From positions 10,884 through 17,986 of the forward strand of contig DKEW01000049.1 of assembly GCA_002452265.1 (NCBI GenBank): a stretch of 7,103 nucleotides of DNA, given 5' to 3'. Position 1 is the stretch's first letter. Every line of letters starts with the position of its first letter. Below, piece by piece: positions 1-5,653 of this stretch. This stretch comes from Pelobacter sp. UBA6812. Its GTDB lineage: Bacteria > Desulfobacterota > Desulfuromonadia > Desulfuromonadales > Syntrophotaleaceae. The notes under the pieces were generated by a model. The model did no database searches. It saw only the letters and a list, made by a program, of their open reading frames with translations, and was not told where the DNA came from. A program made the translations under genes and the position numbers.

Positions 1-23
1 TCTACCAGTTCCACCACTTCGGC
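1..23 (-). tRNA. tRNA-Leu, 5' end only (runs off left edge)
   Basis: Read on the minus strand from 23 down to 1, the sequence is the acceptor strand and D-arm of a leucine tRNA. It begins GCCGAAGTGG and continues TGGAACTGGTAGA. The invariant positions fit: U8, A14, a purine at 15, the GG pair at 18-19 and A21. The start resembles the GAG-anticodon tRNA-Leu of E. coli (GCCGAGGTGGTGGAA...), so GAG is my guess, but the anticodon, long variable arm and 3' end lie outside the window. It lies 68 nt downstream of the secG stop and has its own promoter in that spacer. Secure as tRNA-Leu 5' end; isoacceptor uncertain. Confidence 0.88.
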
Positions 24-37
24 TTGAAGCGAAAAAC

Positions 38-67
38 TTTATACATGTTTTGTTTCGCTGCTGTCAA
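38..67 (-). promoter_or_regulatory. Sigma70-type promoter of the tRNA-Leu gene
   Basis: On the minus strand a perfect -35 box TTGACA (67-62) is followed after 18 nt by a 5/6 -10 box TATAAA (43-38). Transcription would start near position 30-32, giving a leader of only 7-9 nt before the first tRNA base at 23. That short leader is normal for tRNA genes. This is the best promoter match in the window and implies the tRNA is transcribed independently of the upstream glycolytic/secG operon, though read-through is also possible because no terminator is visible after secG. Confidence 0.75.
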
Positions 68-91
68 CATGAAATTCAGCAAAATACATTT

Positions 92-451
92 TTAGTTGGC
101 CGGAGCGGCCGTTTCTTGTGCAGGGGCCGGAGCAACAGGGACTTCAACCGGTTGCATCGTCTCTTCCTGCGCGGACGGTGCTGCCATTGTTTCCGGCATA
201 ACACTATCGCTACCGGGAATTTTATAAAAATAAGCCAGTATCAGGCTGGTCAGCATGAAGATAATCGCTGCGCTGGTGGTAAGTTTACTCATGAAACTTG
301 CACCGCCGCTGGCGCCAAAAACCGTCTGGCTGCCGCCGCCGCCAAAAGCCGCGCCGACTTCTGCACCCTTGCCGCCCTGAAGCAACACGATGACAATGAG
401 GGCCACACAGACTAGCACATGCAGAATAATCAGGAAAGTAAGCATTTTCAT
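92..451 (-). CDS. secG: SecG, preprotein translocase subunit
   Basis: Small integral-membrane subunit of the SecYEG channel in the inner membrane, which assists SecA-driven protein export. The 119-aa product has the SecG layout: hydrophobic segment 1 at about residues 4-24 ending in VLLQ, the conserved cytoplasmic loop GGKGAEVGAAFGGGGSQTVFG (26-46), and hydrophobic segment 2 at about 57-76. A Pro/Ala/Glu-rich tail follows to the end (APAQETAAPAN), which is longer than the E. coli tail and has low complexity. The start is ambiguous. TAGGAG (460-455) is followed by TTG at 454, ATG at 451 and ATG at 445, all in frame. ATG 451 lies only 3 nt from the Shine-Dalgarno, whereas ATG 445 has a more usual 9-nt spacing and would give a 117-aa protein starting MLTFL. 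It is the last protein gene of the gap-pgk-tpiA-secG cluster, 125 nt after tpiA. Family assignment is firm; the exact start is not. Confidence 0.95.
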   Translation of the reverse strand: MKMLTFLIILHVLVCVALIVIVLLQGGKGAEVGAAFGGGGSQTVFGASGGASFMSKLTTSAAIIFMLTSLILAYFYKIPGSDSVMPETMAAPSAQEETMQPVEVPVAPAPAQETAAPAN

Positions 452-576
452 CAACTCCTAAAGTGAACTCGATTCTTTGAAGCGGAAAAGCTAACACACA
501 TCGTCGCAAATGAAAAGAACCAATACGATAGCCGTAGGAATAAAAGAGCTTTTGCGAAAAATATAAAGCACTTTCC

Positions 577-1335
577 TTAACCGGCTTGAAACCGTACGAT
601 GCGAATAAAGTCTTCGGCTTTCAGGCTGGCACCGCCAACCAGAGCACCGTCAATATCGGGTTGCTGCAAAAGACCATCTACATTATCAGGCTTGACGCTA
701 CCACCATAAACAATCCGCAGCTGCTGAGCTACACTGTGATCGAATAAATCGGCAACCAGGAGACGAATGAAGTTATGCGCCTGTTGCGCCTGATCGTCAC
801 TGGCCGTTTTACCGGTACCGATAGCCCACACAGGCTCATACGCCAACACGATCCGGCTCATGGTATCAGGGGTAAGGCCTTCAAGACCGGCAACAACCTG
901 CCGCTTAAGCACTTCAAGGGTTTTATCCCCTTCCCGCTCTTCCAGTGTTTCACCGATACAGAAAATCGCGGAAAGGCCGGCATCGACCACCGCTTTGATC
1001 TTGCGATTAATAAATGGATCTGTTTCACCAAAAAGCTGGCGCCGCTCTGAATGCCCGACAATCACGTAGCGACAACCAGCATCCTTCAGCAGAGCCGGTG
1101 ATACTTCGCCGGTAAATGCCCCCTGAGTTTCCGGATAACAGTTCTGGGCAGCCAGGGATAAATTGCTATCGGACAAAACAGCTGCCACGGAAGTCAGCGA
1201 CGTGAATACAGGTGCAACGACTATATCGCGATCCGCGATATCGGTAAGGCCGGCCTTGAGTATCTCGACCAACGCGACAGATTCCGACCTTGTTTTATGG
1301 AGTTTCCAGTTTCCGGCAATAAAGGGTCTGCGCAT
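577..1335 (-). CDS. tpiA: Triosephosphate isomerase
   Basis: Cytoplasmic TIM-barrel enzyme that interconverts dihydroxyacetone phosphate and glyceraldehyde 3-phosphate in glycolysis and gluconeogenesis. The 252-aa length is typical. Visible active-site elements are AGNWK with N9 and catalytic K11, VGHSERR with electrophile H95, AYEPVWAIGTG with the catalytic base E167 at the start of the mobile loop 6 (167-175), and the phosphate-binding segments YGGSVKPDN (210-218) and LVGGASL (232-238). The ATG at 1335 was chosen because MRRPFIAGNWK matches the family N-terminus and GGAGGG lies 5 nt upstream (1346-1341). Seventeen further in-frame codons upstream to 1386 do not look like TIM. It sits between pgk (273-nt spacer) and secG. 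No defects are seen. Confidence 0.98.
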   Translation of the reverse strand: MRRPFIAGNWKLHKTRSESVALVEILKAGLTDIADRDIVVAPVFTSLTSVAAVLSDSNLSLAAQNCYPETQGAFTGEVSPALLKDAGCRYVIVGHSERRQLFGETDPFINRKIKAVVDAGLSAIFCIGETLEEREGDKTLEVLKRQVVAGLEGLTPDTMSRIVLAYEPVWAIGTGKTASDDQAQQAHNFIRLLVADLFDHSVAQQLRIVYGGSVKPDNVDGLLQQPDIDGALVGGASLKAEDFIRIVRFQAG

Positions 1336-1608
1336 CTTTTCCCTCCGGACAATGCAGTAAAAATAGCCCACGCCAAACCGGCGCAAAAAAACACAAATGC
1401 TTACAAAATGAATTTAGTAAAAAACAGAAGTCTCGTTCACCACAAAGTTTGCAAAGCTCGCGGAGCAGATCCCGAAACACTTTAAAAGCCATGCTCGGCG
1501 CATTCATCGCACCCCACGACTGGCATGCACTTTATGCAGCTTTAAATCGATACAGCGCCATGAGACCGACAAAAAAAGGAATCACGCTAATTTGTCAGAT
1601 CAGGCCTG

Positions 1609-2799
1609 TCACTTATCGGTCAAAGCGACAATACCGGGCAGGACCTTACCTTCGAGGAACTCCAACGAGGCACCGCCCCCTGTGGAAATATGGGTCATTT
1701 TATCCGCCAGCCCGGACTTCTTGGCGGCGGCGGCGGAATCCCCACCACCGATAATGGAGACAGCCTTCGATTCAGCCAATACCCGCGCTATGGTGAAGGT
1801 CCCCTCGGCGAAGGCGTCGAACTCGAATACCCCCATCGGCCCGTTCCATACCACTGTGCCGGCGTTGCTCAATACCTCGCTGAAGCGGGCTATTGTCTTC
1901 GGTCCGATGTCCAACCCCATCCAGCCAGCCGGAAAATCTTCGTTTCCGCAAATTTTATGCTCGGCGTCGGCTTTAAATTCGGCGGCGGCTACATGGTCCT
2001 CGGGCAACAGCAGGGCAACCCCCTTAGAGACAGCTTTTTCCATGAGCTCGGTAGCCATGCCCAAACGTTCCTCTTCGATCAGGGAATTGCCCAGGTCAAA
2101 CCCCTTGGCCTTGAGAAAAGTGTAAGCCATGCCGCCACCGATGATCAGAGAATCAACTTTTCCAAGCAGACTTTCGATTGCCGGCAGTTTGTCGGACACC
2201 TTGGCGCCACCCAGCACCGCAACAAAGGGGCGCACCGGTTCGGCAATCGCCTCCCCCAGGTAGCGCAATTCCTTTTCAATGAGGAATCCGGCTACGGCCG
2301 GCGACAGCAATCGTGCCACACCTTCGGTGGAAGCATGAGCGCGATGCGCTGTACCGAAGGCATCGTTGACATACACATCGGCCAGAGCCGCCAGCTGTGC
2401 ACAAAACGCAGGGTCGTTATCGGTTTCCCCTTTGTGGAAACGGACATTTTCCAGCATCAGCACCGCTCCTTCGCTCAGGTCGGCGACCAGCTTTTCCACT
2501 TCTGCACCTACGCAATCCGGCGCCATAACCACCTTTTTGCCAAGCAGTTTGCCGAGATGTGCCGCGGCCGGAGCCAGGCTGAATTCTGGCTTGGGGACCC
2601 CCTTGGGACGACCCAGATGCGAAGCGAGAATCAAGCGCCCACCCTGGGCGAGTATATGCTTTATGGTTGGCAGCGCTGCAACGATACGTGTGTCATCGGT
2701 AATCTGCCCGTTTTTGTCAAGAGGCACATTGAAATCGACGCGGCAGAACACACGTTTACCTTTAAAATCAACATCTTTTACAGTCATCTTGCTGAACAT
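1609..2799 (-). CDS. pgk: Phosphoglycerate kinase
   Basis: Monomeric cytoplasmic kinase that transfers phosphate between 1,3-bisphosphoglycerate and ADP. In glycolysis it forms ATP, and it works next to GAPDH encoded just upstream. The 396 aa are full length. The N-terminal, 3-phosphoglycerate-binding domain has RVDFNVP (20-26), the basic-patch motif SHLGRPKG (60-67), ENVRF (117-121) and NDAFGTAHRAHAS (145-157). The C-terminal, nucleotide-binding domain has GGAKVSDK (197-204), GGGMAYTFL (221-229), WNGPMGVFE (318-326), GGGDSAAA (351-358) and STGGGASLEFLEGK (372-385). ATG 2799 has GGGAGG 5 nt upstream (2810-2805). An internal Met at residue 5 (MTVKDVDF) is an alternative start but has no better ribosome site. 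It lies 98 nt downstream of gap. The extra upstream in-frame codons to 2880 are not PGK-like. Confidence 0.98.
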   Translation of the reverse strand: MFSKMTVKDVDFKGKRVFCRVDFNVPLDKNGQITDDTRIVAALPTIKHILAQGGRLILASHLGRPKGVPKPEFSLAPAAAHLGKLLGKKVVMAPDCVGAEVEKLVADLSEGAVLMLENVRFHKGETDNDPAFCAQLAALADVYVNDAFGTAHRAHASTEGVARLLSPAVAGFLIEKELRYLGEAIAEPVRPFVAVLGGAKVSDKLPAIESLLGKVDSLIIGGGMAYTFLKAKGFDLGNSLIEEERLGMATELMEKAVSKGVALLLPEDHVAAAEFKADAEHKICGNEDFPAGWMGLDIGPKTIARFSEVLSNAGTVVWNGPMGVFEFDAFAEGTFTIARVLAESKAVSIIGGGDSAAAAKKSGLADKMTHISTGGGASLEFLEGKVLPGIVALTDK

Positions 2800-2897
2800 A
2801 AAAACCTCCCGCACGCAATGATTAAAATGGCATGATATCACCGGGCAACGGTAGGGACATCTGTCGCCACCATCGCCCATAACACTTTAGAACTTTA

Positions 2898-3899
2898 TCA
2901 GCAGGATGCAACATGGCGGACCAAATCGACCACCCGGTTGGAATAACCCCATTCGTTGTCATACCAGGCAAGCACTTTGACCATATTGCCACCGAGCACA
3001 TTGGTGGAAAGGGCATCGACCACGGATGAAGCCGGGTTGCCATTAAAATCTACGGATACCAACGGCTCCTCGCAATAGGCAAGAATCCCCTTCAAGGAAC
3101 TCTCCGCAGCATTTTGCATCGCCTGATTAACGGCCGCAATGGTGGTGTTGCGCTCGGTCTCGGCCACCAGCGAGATGAGGGAGACGTTGGGGGTCGGCAC
3201 CCGCACTGCAATACCGTCAAGCCGACCAGCCAGTTCAGGCAGCACCTTGGCGACCGCCCGCGCAGCGCCCGTCGTGGTCGGGATCATGGAAAGAGCTGCC
3301 GCCCTTGCTCTGCGTAGATCCTTTGCCGGGTAATCGAGAATCTGTTGTCCGTTGGTATAGGCATGTACGGTGGTCATCATTCCCTTGACGATGCCAAAGT
3401 TTTCCATCAGGACCTTGGCTACCGGTGCCAGACAGTTGGTTGTACAGGAAGCATTGGAAAGAACACGATGCATCTCAGGATCGAATTTGTGGTGATTAAT
3501 CCCCATGCACAGGGTGATATCCTCACCATTTCCGGGTGCGGTAATAATAACCCGACTTGCCCCTGCATCGAGATGCTTGGCAGCTTGGGCTCGCTCGGTA
3601 AACTTCCCCGTCGCTTCAAGCACGATGTCAACGCCGAGTTCGCGCCAAGGCAACTCAGCAGGGTCATGCATTTCACACACCCTTATCAGGCGCCCGGCAA
3701 CCATCAAACCTTTGGCAGTTACCTGTACCGGAGGCGAAAATATTCCCCGGACGGAGTCATACTTCAGCAGATGCGCCAGGACTTCAGCCGGATTAAGGTC
3801 ATTAATCGCCACAATTTCGACGCCTTCAGCGGCCCAAGCCGCACGAAAGATGCTGCGTCCGATGCGACCGAAGCCGTTGATTGCCACTTTTACCGCCAT
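2898..3899 (-). CDS. gap: Glyceraldehyde-3-phosphate dehydrogenase, type I
   Basis: Phosphorylating GAPDH that converts glyceraldehyde 3-phosphate, NAD+ and phosphate into 1,3-bisphosphoglycerate, the substrate of PGK encoded next door. The 333-aa product has the Rossmann motif INGFGRIGR (7-15) and an acidic residue D34 after strand 2 that favours NAD over NADP. It also has the catalytic motif SNASCTTN with nucleophile C152, H179 in TTVHAYT, SMIPTTTGAA (204-213), RVPTPNVS (233-240) and WYDNEWGYSNRV (312-323). One oddity is that the common LDLPHKD motif reads LDYPAKD (188-194): the Pro linked to NAD preference is kept, but its Leu neighbour is Tyr and the His is Ala. ATG 3899 is preceded by AGGAG at 3914-3910 (10-nt spacing) and by AAGGTGG nearer the start. 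As first gene after the 3960-3989 promoter, it leads the glycolytic cluster. Confidence 0.98.
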   Translation of the reverse strand: MAVKVAINGFGRIGRSIFRAAWAAEGVEIVAINDLNPAEVLAHLLKYDSVRGIFSPPVQVTAKGLMVAGRLIRVCEMHDPAELPWRELGVDIVLEATGKFTERAQAAKHLDAGASRVIITAPGNGEDITLCMGINHHKFDPEMHRVLSNASCTTNCLAPVAKVLMENFGIVKGMMTTVHAYTNGQQILDYPAKDLRRARAAALSMIPTTTGAARAVAKVLPELAGRLDGIAVRVPTPNVSLISLVAETERNTTIAAVNQAMQNAAESSLKGILAYCEEPLVSVDFNGNPASSVVDALSTNVLGGNMVKVLAWYDNEWGYSNRVVDLVRHVASC

Positions 3900-3959
3900 T
3901 ACCACCTTGCTCCTGAACGAGAAAAAGGTCCTAAAACAGACCAGAAAAACGCTAACATT

Positions 3960-3989
3960 CTTATAAAAACAATAGCTTGTAAATATCAA
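3960..3989 (-). promoter_or_regulatory. Candidate sigma70 promoter for gap-pgk-tpiA-secG
   Basis: On the minus strand TTGATA (3989-3984, 5/6 to TTGACA) is separated by 18 nt from TATAAG (3965-3960, 5/6 to TATAAT). The predicted start near 3953 leaves a leader of about 54 nt before the gap ATG at 3899. The leader contains a short GGTC...GACC inverted repeat with an 8-nt loop and no obvious attenuator. The surrounding DNA is A/T-rich, so chance matches are more likely here than elsewhere. Position and spacing fit an operon promoter, but no start site is measured. Confidence 0.5.
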
Positions 3990-4281
3990 ACCAAAAACAA
4001 ACCAAGCGCCTGATGATAGCCAATCCCCCCTGAGTCGTCAACCGCTTTCCCTGCAGGAAACCATTGCGCGGTTGTGCTTTAAAGGCCAATATGGTATTCG
4101 TTCATGGTCTTACATAGCAACCGACATAACTAGTCGTAACACATTATCCGGGAAATTTTCACGGGAACGAAACTTGACCAAGCTATCCCAAGGAATACAA
4201 AGTGCTGTTGGCCCAACACAGACTGCATCAAGAGGCCGTGATTGACAGCCCGGCATAAAACTTTGAATATTTGACTCTTTT

Positions 4282-4311
4282 CAGACACGTCGGTAACAAA
4301 TCCGATATAAT
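4282..4311 (+). promoter_or_regulatory. Possible plus-strand promoter with perfect -10 box
   Basis: TATAAT at 4306-4311 matches the -10 consensus exactly. The best -35 at a sensible distance is CAGACA (4282-4287, 4/6, spacer 18). A transcript from about 4318 would have to run about 330 nt before the GTG of the metallo-hydrolase gene, so it would be either a long leader or a separate small RNA. Weak -35 and no supporting terminator keep this tentative. Confidence 0.25.
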
Positions 4312-4588
4312 CGCAAGCATAACAACAGCTCGTCTTTGTACGCTGCGCCCCTTGTACGTTACATTTTTCTTTCTTGAAACCTTTAATCTTTCAAACTGCG
4401 TGAGACACGGACTTACCCCGTTTTACTGAAAGCGGCACACGGTTATATCGGTTATTCCTTCAAAGCATTACTACAGGTTCATTGCAACACTCTACATCTG
4501 GACCAACTTCCCGTTTTCTGATGCCAACAATACTCAAGGTATGCACTATCCGGGAAGGGCCTTGGAAAGTCGCAAAGTTCATTTTATC

Positions 4589-4619
4589 TTGCGAATATGA
4601 CCGTTTTCCGGTATATAAA
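4589..4619 (+). promoter_or_regulatory. Candidate promoter of the YycJ-type hydrolase gene
   Basis: TTGCGA (4589-4594, 4/6) is followed by TATATA after 17 nt (4612-4617) or by TATAAA after 19 nt (4614-4619, 5/6). The start would fall near 4625, leaving a leader of about 27 nt with GGGAGGA just before the GTG start. The -10 region lies in the loop and right arm of an inverted repeat CCGTTT (4601-4606) / AAACGG (4617-4622), which could be a repressor site or chance. Confidence 0.35.
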
Positions 4620-4651
4620 CGGAGCCGCGGCGTTAAAAACAGGGAGGACCC

Positions 4652-5422
4652 GTGCAAGTCTGTTTACTGGCCAGCGGCAGTAAAGGCAACGCTATTTATG
4701 TCGAAACAGCCGAAAGCCGGTTGCTGATCGACGCAGGCCTATCGGCCCGCGAAATCGGTTACCGGCTAAACGTCATTGGAGCGTTGCCGGAAAATCTTGA
4801 CGCAGTTTTAGTTACCCACGAGCATGGAGATCATTGCCGCGGGCTCGGCCCTGTTGCCCGCCGCTGGAAACTGCCGGTGCATGTACATCATGCCACACGC
4901 GATGCGCTGCCAAAGGTGGGCAAACTGGACCACACGATTGAATTCGATTCCGGCGACACTTTCTGCTTGAGGGATATAGAGATTGAGACCGTCCCTATAA
5001 CGCATGACGCGGTAGCACCGACCGGTTTTATCCTGTCGACATCAGGAGGAAAAATCGGTGTCGTTACGGACCTTGGCCTTGCCACCAGACTGGTTGCCGA
5101 CCGCTTTAAGGGATGTCGCGTGCTGGTTCTGGAATCGAACCATGACGAAGACCTGCTTCGGGACGGCCCATATCCATGGCATCTCAAACAACGCGTCCGC
5201 AGTCGCCACGGGCATTTATCCAACAGCGAATGCGCGGAGCTGCTGCGTGATCTTTACTGGGACGGGCTTGAAGCGGTTTTTCTGGCGCATCTGAGCGAAA
5301 CCAACAATACGCCACAACTGGCAGAAACCTGCGCGCGCAATGTGCTTGAAGAACAAGGGAACAACTCAACGCACCTAATTATCGGTAGCCAGAATACTCC
5401 CAGCGCCCGTTTCACTTGGTAG
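4652..5422 (+). CDS. YycJ/WalJ-family metallo-beta-lactamase-fold hydrolase
   Basis: Predicted cytoplasmic metal-dependent hydrolase of 256 aa with no signal peptide. The N-terminus LLASGSKGNAIYVE matches the GS.GN..YVE opening of the YycJ (WalJ) group. The metal-binding set is visible: THEHGDH (55-61, with H56, H58, D60 and H61), H118 in PITHDA, D140 in VVTDLG and H213 in LAHLSETNN. The segment LESNHDEDLL...PWHLKQRV...GHLSN (160-190) is typical of this group, which in Firmicutes is reported to be a 5'-3' exonuclease linked to DNA repair. Transfer of that activity to this protein is inference. The GTG start at 4652 is supported by GGGAGGA 3-4 nt upstream and by alignment of the family N-terminus. 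It is divergent from gap and 231 nt upstream of purL, with no sensor-kinase partner (as in the Bacillus wal operon) in the window. Confidence 0.9.
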   Translation: MQVCLLASGSKGNAIYVETAESRLLIDAGLSAREIGYRLNVIGALPENLDAVLVTHEHGDHCRGLGPVARRWKLPVHVHHATRDALPKVGKLDHTIEFDSGDTFCLRDIEIETVPITHDAVAPTGFILSTSGGKIGVVTDLGLATRLVADRFKGCRVLVLESNHDEDLLRDGPYPWHLKQRVRSRHGHLSNSECAELLRDLYWDGLEAVFLAHLSETNNTPQLAETCARNVLEEQGNNSTHLIIGSQNTPSARFTW

Positions 5423-5463
5423 CACCGCATAATAAACATTGTAGCCATACACACTTTTGCTGC

Positions 5464-5498
5464 TCGAAGGCCAGAGTCAAGCATCCTGGAATCTTCGA
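5464..5498 (+). repeat. Imperfect stem-loop after the hydrolase gene
   Basis: An outer stem TCGAAG (5464-5469) / CTTCGA (5493-5498) encloses an inner stem CCAG (5471-5474) / CTGG (5486-5489) with a small internal loop and an 11-12-nt apical loop. It begins 42 nt after the hydrolase stop. There is no T-run after it, so it does not qualify as an intrinsic terminator. It may stabilise the 3' end of the transcript or be chance. Confidence 0.3.
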
Positions 5499-5584
5499 AC
5501 ACCCATGTTCATGAAATCACACGCACATATAAACTATATAGTATTCACGACAATTACCGGCGGGAGCCGTTGCACTCCAACATC

Positions 5585-5597
5585 CCGTGCGGCACGG
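5585..5597 (+). repeat. Short hairpin CCGTGC-G-GCACGG, alternative to 5594-5615
   Basis: A perfect odd palindrome: CCGTGC (5585-5590), one central G, GCACGG (5592-5597). In RNA it would form about 5 pairs around a 3-nt loop. Its right arm shares bases 5594-5597 with the left arm of the larger palindrome that follows, so the two hairpins cannot both form completely. Confidence 0.4.
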
Positions 5598-5615
5598 CGG
5601 CTTGCAAGCCGCCGT
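5594..5615 (+). repeat. Perfect 22-bp palindrome in the purL leader
   Basis: The two 11-nt halves are exact reverse complements, ACGGCGGCTTG (5594-5604) and CAAGCCGCCGT (5605-5615). As RNA it would form a very stable 9-bp G/C-rich stem with a UGCA loop, ending 38 nt before the purL ATG. The following bases are ATGACGTTTACC rather than a U-run, so it is not a standard intrinsic terminator. It may be a dispersed repeat of REP type, a 3' end structure of the hydrolase mRNA, or part of a purL leader switch. The symmetry is certain; the role is not. Confidence 0.75.
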
Positions 5616-5653
5616 ATGACGTTTACCGGTTCACCCTTGCCTAGGAGAGCATA

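Larger units (their letters stand above)
3900..4651. other. 752-nt divergent intergenic region, no gene recognised
   Basis: This stretch lies between the 5' ends of gap (minus) and the metallo-hydrolase gene (plus). Open frames inside it are short, lack Shine-Dalgarno sequences and resemble no family I know. It contains the gap promoter candidate, two plus-strand promoter candidates (4282-4311 and 4589-4619), a perfect 13-bp odd palindrome TGTTGGCCCAACA (4206-4218) and an interrupted TTTCC/GGAAA inverted repeat (4046-4060). Two short direct repeats are also present: TTGTACG at 4336 and 4352, and CGGTTAT at 4440 and 4449. No tRNA, 6S, SRP RNA, tmRNA or riboswitch signature was recognised by eye. 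Confidence 0.7.

Noticed and set aside
28..59. AGCGAAA...TTTCGCT inverted repeat as a secG terminator
   Set aside because: Only 7 bp with an 18-nt loop, no T-run on the secG strand, and it overlaps the tRNA promoter's -10 box and spacer.
1521..1536. TGGCA...TTATG as a sigma54 -24/-12 promoter
   Set aside because: The -12 element lacks the conserved GC (reads TTAT rather than TTGC) and it points away from the genes on this strand.
1560..1608. Seven-T run on the minus strand (1577-1571) after pgk as a terminator
   Set aside because: The bases before it do not form a stable stem directly abutting the T-run; the CAGGCCTG palindrome near the stop is 20 nt too far upstream.
1690..2835. Long plus-strand open frame of 381 codons opposite pgk
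   Set aside because: It lies entirely antisense to a convincing full-length PGK, has no Shine-Dalgarno and resembles no family; it reflects the codon bias of the G/C-rich real gene.
3345..4013. Plus-strand frame of 222 codons opposite gap
   Set aside because: Antisense to complete GAPDH, with low-complexity composition and no ribosome site.
4460..4727. Two short opposed frames upstream of and overlapping the hydrolase start
   Set aside because: No ribosome sites, non-ATG start on the plus strand, overlap with the hydrolase promoter and N-terminus, and no recognisable sequence.
5528..5542. TATAAA / TATAGT as -10 boxes for a purL promoter
   Set aside because: No acceptable -35 box lies 16-18 nt upstream of either; the A/T-rich run is the likely cause. 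purL may still have a promoter in this spacer.
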